NCBI GenBank assembly: GCA_009702045.1
Contig: WLIV01000017.1
Span: 1 to 64,000, forward strand
DNA length: 64,000 nt
DNA from: Actinomycetota bacterium
Lineage (GTDB): Bacteria; Actinomycetota; Acidimicrobiia; Acidimicrobiales; Ilumatobacteraceae
Direction: 5' to 3'
The translations under genes and the position numbers were made by a program. Shown piece by piece: positions 42,847 through 50,592 of this stretch. Under the pieces are notes generated by a model, which saw nothing but the letters and a program-made list of their open reading frames with translations, was not told where the DNA came from and searched no databases. Numbering within the stretch: position 1 is the first letter of the stretch; each line of letters starts with the position of its first letter.

Positions 42847-43245
42847 TCAGCGGAGCGATTCGGGATGGACTCGCACGTCGGTGTGTCGTGCGAGCGTCGT
42901 GAAGTCCGCATCCGCGTGGAGGATCTCCACGTCGGCCCGTACGGCGACAGCCGCGATCAGGCAATCGATCAGCTTGCGGACGGTCTCGCCGCGCACGCGG
43001 CACGCTCGGTACATCGCCGCCGCCAACTCGAAGTCGGCGGGTGACGTCGGCAACATCGTCGTACGCGCGAGCAAACCCCTGAGCTGCGTCAGTTGTCGCT
43101 CGTCGCGAGCGCCGGCGAGGAGCTCCATCGAGATCGCATCACATGAGGCAAGGTCGCTACCGAGTAGCCGATCGACGGCTTCGCACACCGGCGAATCGGT
43201 TCCTCGAAGGAACTCCACCCATGCGGATGTATCGACCAGGATCAC
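42847..43245 (-). CDS. vapC: PIN-domain toxin VapC
   Basis: A 132-aa PIN toxin. [19 protein letters not shown] gives Asp5, SMELLAG the conserved Glu, [12 protein letters not shown] the third acid and LHADADF the fourth. Length and motifs match the VapC group partnered by short RHH/VapB2-type antitoxins. GTG start at 43245 overlaps the antitoxin stop (GTGA). It looks intact. Confidence 0.92.
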   Translation of the reverse strand: MILVDTSAWVEFLRGTDSPVCEAVDRLLGSDLASCDAISMELLAGARDERQLTQLRGLLARTTMLPTSPADFELAAAMYRACRVRGETVRKLIDCLIAAVAVRADVEILHADADFTTLARHTDVRVHPESLR

Positions 43246-43442
43246 GTCCGACTCGATCGCATCTCGTCGAGGTCGCCCTCCCAGCCCGTTCCCCGCAGCG
43301 ACCGGGCGTCGTCCACATCGAGCGGCTCGCCGGCGAGATGGCGGAGCGCCAGGTTCACCGCGTCCCGCTTCGTTGAGAGATGGAAGCGGTCCATCACCTG
43401 CCGACAGAGTTCGTCATCGATGTCGATGTTGGTGCGAGACAT
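43242..43442 (-). CDS. vapB: VapB antitoxin (RHH type)
   Basis: A 66-aa antitoxin. [20 protein letters not shown], then [16 protein letters not shown], is the ribbon-helix-helix DNA-binding form of the VapB2/DUF2191 group; the acidic C-terminus binds VapC. The ATG at 43442 is preferred over an upstream GTG. Two direct repeats of TGGTGTAT lie at the start codon, likely its own operator, and imply a very short or absent leader. Confidence 0.88.
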   Translation of the reverse strand: MSRTNIDIDDELCRQVMDRFHLSTKRDAVNLALRHLAGEPLDVDDARSLRGTGWEGDLDEMRSSRT

Positions 43443-43459
43443 ACACCAACGATACACCA
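43441..43459 (-). promoter_or_regulatory. Direct-repeat operator candidate of vapBC
   Basis: ATACACCA occurs at 43441-43448 and 43452-43459 (TGGTGTAT on the coding strand), 11 bp apart, i.e. one helical turn. The first copy overlaps the vapB ATG. RHH antitoxins bind such short phased repeats, so autoregulation here is plausible. Confidence 0.45.
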
Positions 43460-43599
43460 GTTGGGCCAGGTGTCATCCGGCAGCGCTCCCAGGTGGTGAT
43501 CACCTGGGAGTACAGGCCAATGACGGCGACCGATAGGATCGGCACAGTTATGCCGCAGCCCCCCGTCCACCGACGCGCGTCCATTTGGGCTGGTCACGT

Positions 43600-44814
43600 A
43601 TGAGCACCTCCAACGGCGAGGCAGCCATCACCGCCGAGAACGTCTGGAAGACATTCCGCGTCTTCACCGACCGCAGCACCACGCTGAAACAGGTGATTGT
43701 GAAGAAGGGGAAGGGCAACAAGTTCGAAGAGTTCTGGGCCCTGAAGGATGTCAGCTTCGAAGTGCCCAAGGGCACCACGTTCGGCATCATCGGCGGCAAC
43801 GGCGCGGGCAAGAGCACGATGCTGAAAGTGCTCAGCCGCATCCTCGTTCCCGACAAGGGCACGGTCGTCACCCGCGGCAAGATGTCGTCGCTGCTGGAGT
43901 TGGGCGCAGGCTTTCATCCCGAGCTCACCGGCCGCGAGAACGTGTTCCTCAACGGCTCGATCCTGGGGATGTCGAAAGCGACACTGAAGGCCCGCTTCGA
44001 CGACATCCTCGCCTTCTCCGGGATGGAGAAGTTCATCGACAATCCGGTGAAGACCTACTCCTCGGGTATGTACGCACGCCTCGGGTTCTCCGTTGCCGTG
44101 CACGTCGATCCTGAAATCCTGCTGGTCGACGAAGTGCTGGCCGTCGGCGACGAGCAGTTCCAGCGTCGGTGCCACGAGAAGATGGCCGAAATTCGCGCCG
44201 ACGGTCGCACGGTCGTCTTCGTCAGCCACGGCCTCGGCCATGTGCAGAACCTCTGCGACGAGGCGATGTGGCTCGACCACGGCCAGGTACAGGCGATCGG
44301 CGGTGTCTCCGACGTGGTCGATCAGTACTTGGCCAGCGTCGAGTCGCAGTACCGGGTCGACGGCACCGGTCGCAAGCGGTCGGGCAGCGGCGAGGCCGAA
44401 GTCGTCGCTCGGCTGGAGCATGGCGGTAGTGGCCATTCGCTGGTCACCGGGCAGCCGGTGGACGTGCGGTTCAAGTGGGTCGCGCACGAGCCGATCGACG
44501 ATGCGCTGTTCAGCTGTTTCATCACCAGCGTCGAAGGCCACACCATCTCTGGTGCAGTCAGTACCTTCCAACTCCCTGTGCAGCGTCTCGAGGGCGAGGG
44601 TGAACTCGTATACCGAATCCCAGCGCTGCCACTGTTACCCGGCACATATCACCTCGCGGCAGCGCTCGGCGCCCGACACTCGGGGCACGTCTACGACTCC
44701 AGCCCCGACATGGCCGTCTTCGACGTGGTGCCCGGCGCACATCACCGTGGCGACTGGGGCCACGTCACCTTGAACGGCACCTGGCATGTCGAGCCGAAGG
44801 GCGATGCCTCGTGA
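43600..44814 (+). CDS. Polysaccharide ABC exporter ATP-binding protein (Wzt/TagH-like)
   Basis: A 404-aa ATPase of a polysaccharide exporter. Walker A GGNGAGKST (65-73), signature YSSGM (153-157) and Walker B LLVDE (174-178) are intact. SSLLELGAGFHPELTGREN is the capsule/O-antigen/teichoic-acid subtype signature. The C-terminal 150 residues (about 255-404) form a beta-rich domain, as in Wzt proteins that recognise the glycan's terminal cap. A methyl group from the FkbM or other methyltransferase nearby is a plausible cap (inference). The stop overlaps the permease start (GTGA). Confidence 0.93.
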   Translation: MSTSNGEAAITAENVWKTFRVFTDRSTTLKQVIVKKGKGNKFEEFWALKDVSFEVPKGTTFGIIGGNGAGKSTMLKVLSRILVPDKGTVVTRGKMSSLLELGAGFHPELTGRENVFLNGSILGMSKATLKARFDDILAFSGMEKFIDNPVKTYSSGMYARLGFSVAVHVDPEILLVDEVLAVGDEQFQRRCHEKMAEIRADGRTVVFVSHGLGHVQNLCDEAMWLDHGQVQAIGGVSDVVDQYLASVESQYRVDGTGRKRSGSGEAEVVARLEHGGSGHSLVTGQPVDVRFKWVAHEPIDDALFSCFITSVEGHTISGAVSTFQLPVQRLEGEGELVYRIPALPLLPGTYHLAAALGARHSGHVYDSSPDMAVFDVVPGAHHRGDWGHVTLNGTWHVEPKGDAS

Positions 44815-45650
44815 AGCGCACACCTCGACAGGCCATCCGCGAGTGCCTCGAGTACCGCGAGCTGCTCATCAACCTGGCCAAGCGTGAGCTGAGCAGCCGC
44901 TACCGGCGCAGCTTCCTCGGCTGGGGCTGGTCGTTGTTGCAGCCGATCATGATGACCGCTGTCTACGCGATCATGTTGGGCACGTTCTTCAAGGTCAAGC
45001 CGGCACCGGGCGACCCCAGCGGGATGACGTTCTTTGCGTTCTTCCTGCTCGCCGGCGTGCTGCCCTGGAACCTGTTCTCCAGCTCGTTGACGGGCGCGAT
45101 GGGGGCCGTGGCCAACGGCGGCAGCCTGATCACCAAGGTGTGGTTCCCGCGCGAACTGATCCCCGCGTCCACGATCCTCGCTCTGGCGTTCTCCACGTGC
45201 ATCGAGTTCTCGGTGCTGTCCACGGCCATCCTGCTCGTCACCGGGCACGTCATGTTGCAGTACATCCCGATGCTGGTGGTGGTGCTCGCGCTACAGGTCT
45301 TGTTCACGTCTGGCGTGGCCTTCTGGTTGGCCGCGTGCAACGTGAAGTTCAAGGACGTGGAGTACATCACGTCGGTGTTGCTGCTGGCGTACTTCTACCT
45401 CACGCCGGTGATCTACTCGCCCAGCTTCGTTCCAGATCGGACGGTGTTCGGCACCTCGATCACCATGCGCGACCTGTCGCTGGCGAACCCGATGGCGCGG
45501 TTCATGATGGCGTACCGCAACATCTTCTGGGACATCCGCATGCCGGGCCTGAACACGATGCTGTGGCTCGTGTGTTCGTCGCTGATCGTGTTCTACGTCG
45601 GCTTCCGCTTCTACGTGCGCCGCTCGGATCGCTTCGCCGAATCGATGTGA
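44811..45650 (+). CDS. Polysaccharide ABC exporter permease (Wzm/TagG-like)
   Basis: A 279-aa ABC-2 type permease with six predicted helices. The N-terminal amphipathic segment LINLAKRELSSRYRRSFLGW and the following helix LLQPIMMTAVYAIMLGTFF are typical of Wzm/TagG exporters, as are the FFAFFLLAGVLPWNLFSSSL re-entrant segment and the YFYLTPVIYSP motif. It forms the channel with the Wzt-like ATPase and moves the lipid-linked glycan across the membrane. GTG start overlapping the upstream stop. Confidence 0.93.
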   Translation: MKRTPRQAIRECLEYRELLINLAKRELSSRYRRSFLGWGWSLLQPIMMTAVYAIMLGTFFKVKPAPGDPSGMTFFAFFLLAGVLPWNLFSSSLTGAMGAVANGGSLITKVWFPRELIPASTILALAFSTCIEFSVLSTAILLVTGHVMLQYIPMLVVVLALQVLFTSGVAFWLAACNVKFKDVEYITSVLLLAYFYLTPVIYSPSFVPDRTVFGTSITMRDLSLANPMARFMMAYRNIFWDIRMPGLNTMLWLVCSSLIVFYVGFRFYVRRSDRFAESM

Positions 45651-45662
45651 ACGGCGGGGCGT

Positions 45663-46967
45663 TCAGCGTCCGCCGGCGAACAGCACCTGCGTGATCGTGC
45701 GCTTGATGATCTTCAGGTCGAGCACCAGCGATTGGTGACGGATGTAATACAGGTCGTGCTGCAGCTTCTCGCGAGCGTCGAGCTCGGAGGCCGAGTAGCG
45801 GAACTTCACCTGTGCCCAGCCGGTGATGCCCGGCTTCACCACGTGGCGTGACGCGTAGTACGGCAGCGCCTTCTCGAGCTGCTGGACATAGTGCGGCTGC
45901 TCGGGCCGCGGACCCACCAGGCTGAGCGTGCCGCGCAGGACATCGAGCATCTGTGGCAGTTCGTCGAGGTGGGTGCGGCGCAGCACCGCACCGAAGCGGG
46001 TGATGCGCGGATCGTCCTCTGCAGTCCACTTCGACACTTCGCCCTCGGCCGCCGGCAACATCGTGCGGAACTTGTGGATCTTGAACACTTGACCGTTGAG
46101 ACCGACGCGGGGTTGGTTGTAGAGCAGCGGGCCACGGTTGCCGAACAGGTTGCCGATGAACACGAAGGGAGTGGCGATCGCCAGCGGCAACAGCCCGAGC
46201 GTGGCGAACACGACATCGACCATTCGCTTGGTGGAAGCGAACCCTTGCGCATGGATGGTGCTGACGTCGGTGAGCAGCGCCGAGCGAGCAAGGTTCGACA
46301 GCGGCAGCTTGCCCAGCCACTGCTCGTAGAACTGCTCCATCGTGCGCACCCGCACACCGTGGCGGTGGTGCTGCTCGACCGCGGCCAGCACTTCGTCGGC
46401 CAACTGCGCGCTCGAACCGAGCACGATGAGTGTGACCTCGTGCTCGCGGACGAGACGGTCGACCTCCGCGGGGTCGGCGCTGTTGACGTCGATGACGCCG
46501 ACCAGGCTGTACGCCAGTTCGTCGGTGGGGAAGCCGCGCTCGGCATCGGCGCGCAGCGTGGCCAGCTCGTCGACGTCGGCGATCGCCAGCACTCGCATCG
46601 CTTTGCGTGAGCGCTGATGCCCGCGGTCGGCGAGCCACCAACACACCACGTACCACGGGATGAATGCCACCACCGAGGCGACGAGCACGAAGCGCGGCAA
46701 CGAGTTGGGGAAGAAGACGAGCCAGATGGAGGTGATGCCGTCGGCCAGAGCGCAGGTGAGCGCGGCGGTGGCCGCTGCCGCCACCCACGTGCCTTGGGCG
46801 TACGGCAGACCCACGGCGATCGCGACGAGCGCCGTCAGCAGGCCGAAGGCGACGAACTGCCAGAAGCCCTCAACCGGGCCGCGCTGAGCGACGTGGTACT
46901 CGCGAAGTCCGAGTGCGATCGCCACGGAGCCCAGGACGAGCAGGGGGCGGGCGAGTCGGTGCAGCAT
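45663..46967 (-). CDS. Polyprenyl glycosylphosphotransferase (WbaP/initiating sugar transferase)
   Basis: A 434-aa membrane phosphoglycosyltransferase that starts glycan synthesis by moving a sugar-phosphate onto undecaprenyl phosphate. About four N-terminal helices (10-110) and a nucleotide-binding-like cytosolic region (125-235, [13 protein letters not shown]) precede the catalytic module. That module has a membrane helix (about 247-272), [47 protein letters not shown] and [14 protein letters not shown]. Motifs of the long-form monotopic enzymes are present. Its end is 12 bp from the end of the convergent permease gene. Confidence 0.93.
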   Translation of the reverse strand: MLHRLARPLLVLGSVAIALGLREYHVAQRGPVEGFWQFVAFGLLTALVAIAVGLPYAQGTWVAAAATAALTCALADGITSIWLVFFPNSLPRFVLVASVVAFIPWYVVCWWLADRGHQRSRKAMRVLAIADVDELATLRADAERGFPTDELAYSLVGVIDVNSADPAEVDRLVREHEVTLIVLGSSAQLADEVLAAVEQHHRHGVRVRTMEQFYEQWLGKLPLSNLARSALLTDVSTIHAQGFASTKRMVDVVFATLGLLPLAIATPFVFIGNLFGNRGPLLYNQPRVGLNGQVFKIHKFRTMLPAAEGEVSKWTAEDDPRITRFGAVLRRTHLDELPQMLDVLRGTLSLVGPRPEQPHYVQQLEKALPYYASRHVVKPGITGWAQVKFRYSASELDAREKLQHDLYYIRHQSLVLDLKIIKRTITQVLFAGGR

Positions 46968-47042
46968 CCGAGGAGAGGGTGAAGTCGTGGCCCGCTGGCA
47001 GGTGCCGGTGTGGCACCGACCGTGGCCGATTCGCCCGTCAGC

Positions 47043-48638
47043 CTAGTCGGTCGCCTGCAGCAGCTGACCGGAGGTGGACTCGGCGGGCGCGTCGTGCGCG
47101 GTGGCGCCGATGCGCAGCAGCAGCCAGCCACTGGCCAGCGCATGCAGCACGAGGAACAGCGACGGGTGCAGTGGGGCGTTCCAGTTCGTCCACTTCCACG
47201 GGTAGACCGTGCCGTCGACACCCGAACCCCAACGACGCATCGCCGCGTAGAACGCCGCGTTCCACACCGCCCACACTGCACCGTGGACCGTGCGCCGAGC
47301 GCGGCGCGCTGCCACCTCATCCTTGGGCGCTCGCATCGCGAGGATCATCGGCAACCCGACGATCAGCGGCATCGTGTAGCGACCCTGCCAGTAGGTGCCC
47401 GATGTGTCTCCCGTGCCCAACTCCAGTACCCAGGCCATGACGATCCCCGCGCCAAGCGTTCCGGCGGCGACGGCGACCAGACGCGGGGCGGTCAACAACG
47501 CCACCATGGCCATCGCCCCCAACACCACCCACCACAACAACAACGCGGATTCGGGTATGGGAGTGTCCAGCCAGCCGAGCACGCCGACGAGTTGACGCAG
47601 GTGGCGGCCGGTGAGGTTGACGACGCGACCGGTCATGTCGAGATCGACACCACCTGGCCGCAAGACGTTCGCGGCTGCCACGGCGACGGCGGCCACGCCC
47701 AGGCCGCCGAGGGCAACGACGATCGGGCGAGGCGGGCGCAGGCCTGCTGCTCGCCAGCGACGCACGATGATCTCACCCACCGGCAGCACCACGAGCACCA
47801 CCGGCAGCATCGTGTTCAACTTGTCGTAGCCGTTCATCAGCGTTGGCAGCAGCGTGAGCGGCAGCGACACACCGATCATGATCTGGCCAGCGCGACCGGC
47901 GCGGCGCCACAGGTCGGACGGCAGGCGATCGGTGGCGAGGCACGCGAAGACGATGATCAACGTGGCCCACACCGGCCCGTCGCGGCGCGGTAACAGCGTC
48001 GCCGCCCAGGCGGCGGCCAGCAGCATGTCGGTGTTCCGCCGGGGGTCGGTGAGCGTTGCCGCCCACAGCGCAGCGCCACCGGCGATGGCCAACGCGGAGG
48101 GGCTGACGATACCCATGATGAACCAGGCGATCGGGGTCAACCCGACGAGCAGACCCGTTGACAGCCACGCACTGGTGTGCCGACGGCAGCGCATCAGCGC
48201 GCCGACGAGCAAGGCAACGGGGAGCAGCGCGTTCAACAGCCGCGCGAGGTACGCGTACAGCGATGCGCTCGGCACGAACGAGGCCAGACCGGGCAGCAGG
48301 TGACCCCAGATCGGGTACCCGTTCGAGGTGGTCTGCCGTCCGGTCGGCGAGGTGTCGTCCGGTGGGGTGCCTTCGCAGGCGGCGGCAGTGTCGGGGTGGA
48401 ACGCGAAACAGCCGGGGTTCGGTTCGCCCACCATCGCCGGCACCTGGAACTCGTCGGCCTGATAGTCCACGCCGACCGCGACGCCATCCGTCTGGCCGCG
48501 CACCAGGGCGGCGGAGGCGACGCTGTGGCTGGGTTCATCGGGGCCAGCGTTGCGTGGTGTGGCCAGCAGCCAGCAGGCGATGACTCCCGCAACGCCGATC
48601 AGCGTGGCGCGAACGGCAGCGGAGTTCGATGAGCGCAC
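47043..48638 (-). CDS. Polytopic membrane protein (DUF2142-like)
   Basis: A 531-aa protein with about eleven hydrophobic segments. Helix 1 is followed by RNAGPDEPSHSVASAALVRG, the PDEP-x-H loop of DUF2142 proteins found in polysaccharide loci and related to GT-C transferases. Cysteines near 77 and 88 sit in the first large outer loop. It might transfer a sugar or help polymerisation outside the membrane, but no activity is established. It lies upstream of the initiating transferase on the same strand, 75 nt away. Confidence 0.75.
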   Translation of the reverse strand: MRSSNSAAVRATLIGVAGVIACWLLATPRNAGPDEPSHSVASAALVRGQTDGVAVGVDYQADEFQVPAMVGEPNPGCFAFHPDTAAACEGTPPDDTSPTGRQTTSNGYPIWGHLLPGLASFVPSASLYAYLARLLNALLPVALLVGALMRCRRHTSAWLSTGLLVGLTPIAWFIMGIVSPSALAIAGGAALWAATLTDPRRNTDMLLAAAWAATLLPRRDGPVWATLIIVFACLATDRLPSDLWRRAGRAGQIMIGVSLPLTLLPTLMNGYDKLNTMLPVVLVVLPVGEIIVRRWRAAGLRPPRPIVVALGGLGVAAVAVAAANVLRPGGVDLDMTGRVVNLTGRHLRQLVGVLGWLDTPIPESALLLWWVVLGAMAMVALLTAPRLVAVAAGTLGAGIVMAWVLELGTGDTSGTYWQGRYTMPLIVGLPMILAMRAPKDEVAARRARRTVHGAVWAVWNAAFYAAMRRWGSGVDGTVYPWKWTNWNAPLHPSLFLVLHALASGWLLLRIGATAHDAPAESTSGQLLQATD

Positions 48639-48745
48639 CGGGCAAGGCTAGCTGTGGCGTGCCAACCGGGGTTCTGATCCGTACAGCGTGAGCCCTCTGT
48701 CATGCCGTGGGGGCCCCGTCTCGGAAGTTGCCTGTGGTGTCGAAC

Positions 48746-48763
48746 TGATACCATTGATACATG
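48746..48763 (+). promoter_or_regulatory. Direct repeats at the RHH/Doc operon start
   Basis: TGATACCAT (48746-48754) and TGATACATG (48755-48763) are tandem 9-bp near-copies, the second containing the ATG at 48761. TGATAC at 48746-48751 resembles a -10 box and would start transcription close to the ATG, giving a leaderless mRNA. The repeats may also bind the RHH antitoxin. Confidence 0.4.
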
Positions 48764-48964
48764 GCTATGACCCTCCGCCTCACTGACACCGAGCAGGCAG
48801 CGCTGCGAGAGCGTGCCGAGGCAGAGGGCATCTCCATGCAGGAGGCCGCCCGTCGAGCCGTTCGGGAGTTCGTCAGCCGCGGTCAACACCGCGACCGGGT
48901 GAATACTGCGGCACGACTGATTCTGAACACGCACGCCGACGCCCTGCGCCGCCTTGGCGAATGA
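48761..48964 (+). CDS. Ribbon-helix-helix antitoxin of a Doc toxin
   Basis: A 67-aa protein. MTLRLTDTEQAALRERAEAE, then GISMQEAARRAVREFVSR, is an RHH DNA-binding domain; the C-terminal helix (about 48-66) would bind the toxin. A second ATG at 48767 gives a form two residues shorter. The stop overlaps the Doc start (ATGA at 48961-48964). Confidence 0.85.
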   Translation: MAMTLRLTDTEQAALRERAEAEGISMQEAARRAVREFVSRGQHRDRVNTAARLILNTHADALRRLGE

Positions 48965-49362
48965 GCGAACCGATCGAGTTCCTCGACCTCGACGATCTTG
49001 TCGAGTTGGCTCGCAGGTTGCTCGGCGACCCGCCACCGATCCGCGACATCGGCCTTCTCGGCTCCGCCGCAGCACGACCCCAGACCGCTGCCTTTGGTGA
49101 GGACGCGTACCCCGACCTGGTCACCAAGGCGGCGGCCCTCCTGCAATCGATCGTCAACAACCACGCACTCGTGGACGGCAACAAACGACTCGGTTGGCTG
49201 GCCACGGCAGTGTTCCTCGAACTCAATGGAATCAAGGCGTCACGCGCCTCGAACGATGACGTCTACGAGCTCGTCGTGTGGATCGCGGCATCCAACCCGG
49301 ACCTCGACGACATTGTCACCCGCCTCCGCCGTGTGATCCAGCCTGCAGGCCCTCGAAAGTAG
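48961..49362 (+). CDS. doc: Fic/DOC-family toxin (death-on-curing)
   Basis: A 133-aa Doc-type toxin. The active-site motif HALVDGNKR (68-76) fits HxFx(D/N)GNKR, with Leu at the usual Phe place and catalytic His68. Doc kinases phosphorylate EF-Tu and block translation; Fic proteins AMPylate. The short length and RHH partner favour Doc. The start codon is coupled to the antitoxin gene. Upstream LLGDPPPIRDIGLLGSAAAR is the usual flexible N-terminal segment. Confidence 0.9.
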   Translation: MSEPIEFLDLDDLVELARRLLGDPPPIRDIGLLGSAAARPQTAAFGEDAYPDLVTKAAALLQSIVNNHALVDGNKRLGWLATAVFLELNGIKASRASNDDVYELVVWIAASNPDLDDIVTRLRRVIQPAGPRK

Positions 49363-49396
49363 GAATGCACTCCGGCCCGCACAGAGTGCGGCAGTT

Positions 49397-49473
49397 CTGG
49401 ACAGGTCCAGTTCCGGATTCCGGGACGGATCCTTCCCGGAAGCCGATTTGGGACGGATCCTTCCCAGAAGCCG
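49397..49473 (+). promoter_or_regulatory. Cluster of palindromes upstream of the ole operon
   Basis: Within 77 bp lie CTGGACAGGTCCAG (49397-49410, arms of 6), CCGGATTCCGG (49413-49423, arms of 5) and two copies of GGGACGGATCCTTCCC (49422-49437 and 49450-49465), a near-perfect 16-bp dyad centred on GGATCC. The last two belong to 24-bp direct repeats (49422-49445, 49450-49473; one mismatch) spaced 28 bp. This arrangement suggests repeated binding of a dimeric regulator. It lies 94-170 bp before oleA in a 204-bp gap. Confidence 0.6.
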
Positions 49474-49566
49474 GGACCGGGCAGGGGGCCTGTTATGTGC
49501 CCCCTTCGTCAAGCGAAATGGGACACACGCACTTAGCCTTGAAGCGACGACGACAGGAAGCCGAAC

Positions 49567-50592
49567 ATGACCGGAAACTCGGTGTTCAGTCACCAACACA
49601 GTGGGGTGCTGAGCATCGCAGCGATCGAAGCTCCGGTGGTCATCACCTCCGATTGGCTCGATGAACAGCTCGCCGAGACGTATCACCGCAACGGTATGCG
49701 GGCCGGTTTGTTGGCCAGTGTCGCCGGAATCGAGGAGCGCCGTTGGTGGGGTGAGGACATCACGTTTGCCGACGCCGCAGCGATGGCCGGCAAAGCCGCG
49801 ATCGAGAAGGCCGGTATCGACCCCAGCCAGATCGGCGTCCTCATGTCCACCTCGGTGTGCAAGTCGCACCTCGAGCCCTCGATGGCCTGCGATGTGCACC
49901 ACCAGCTCGGGCTGCCCTCTTCGTGTCTCAACTTCGACATCGGCAATGCCTGTCTGGGGTTCATGAACGCGATGCATGTCGCCTCGGCGATGCTCGATGC
50001 CGGAATGATCGAGTACGCCCTCATCGTCGACGGTGAAGGCAGTCGCTACACCCAGGAAGTCACACTGGAACGCCTGCGTCGCCCCGACGCCACCGCCGCC
50101 GATGTGTTCGCCGAGTTCGCCTCGCTCACCCTCGGGTCGGGCGCTGCGGCGATGGTGCTGTCCCGCACCGACAAGCACCCCGAAGCGCACCGCATCGTCG
50201 GTGGCATCGCCCGTGCCGCGTCGCAGCACAACCTGCTGTGCGTGGGCAGCCTCGATCGCATGACCACCGACACGGCGGGCCTGCTCTCCGCTGGCCTCGA
50301 TCTTGCCGAGGCCGCATGGATCGACGCGCTGAAGAGCTTCGACTGGTCGGCCGGCGCCGACTGGTACATCCTCCACCAGGTCAGCAAGGTGCACACGACG
50401 ATGTTGTGCGCCCGATTGGGCATCGATCCGGCCAAGGCGCCGTTGACGTTCCCGCACTACGGCAACGTCGGCCCGGCTGCGGTGCCGATCACGCTGGCCA
50501 GCGTGCAAGATCAGATCGTGCGCGGACAACGGGTGTTCTGCATGGGTATCGGCTCGGGCCTCAACACCAGCCTCACGGAGATCGTCTGGTGA
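49567..50592 (+). CDS. oleA: OleA, acyl-CoA head-to-head condensing enzyme
   Basis: A 341-aa thiolase-superfamily (FabH-like) enzyme that condenses two fatty acyl-CoAs to a beta-keto acid, the first step of long-chain olefin synthesis. Catalytic residues are in place: Cys129 (DIGNACLGFMNAM), His270 (WYILHQVSKVH) and Asn300 (HYGNVGPAAVP). Glu103 in SHLEPSMACD fits the OleA-specific glutamate that reaches the partner subunit's active site and distinguishes OleA from FabH. ATG at 49567 with AGGAAG upstream. The stop overlaps the oleBC start (GTGA at 50589-50592). Confidence 0.93.
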   Translation: MTGNSVFSHQHSGVLSIAAIEAPVVITSDWLDEQLAETYHRNGMRAGLLASVAGIEERRWWGEDITFADAAAMAGKAAIEKAGIDPSQIGVLMSTSVCKSHLEPSMACDVHHQLGLPSSCLNFDIGNACLGFMNAMHVASAMLDAGMIEYALIVDGEGSRYTQEVTLERLRRPDATAADVFAEFASLTLGSGAAAMVLSRTDKHPEAHRIVGGIARAASQHNLLCVGSLDRMTTDTAGLLSAGLDLAEAAWIDALKSFDWSAGADWYILHQVSKVHTTMLCARLGIDPAKAPLTFPHYGNVGPAAVPITLASVQDQIVRGQRVFCMGIGSGLNTSLTEIVW

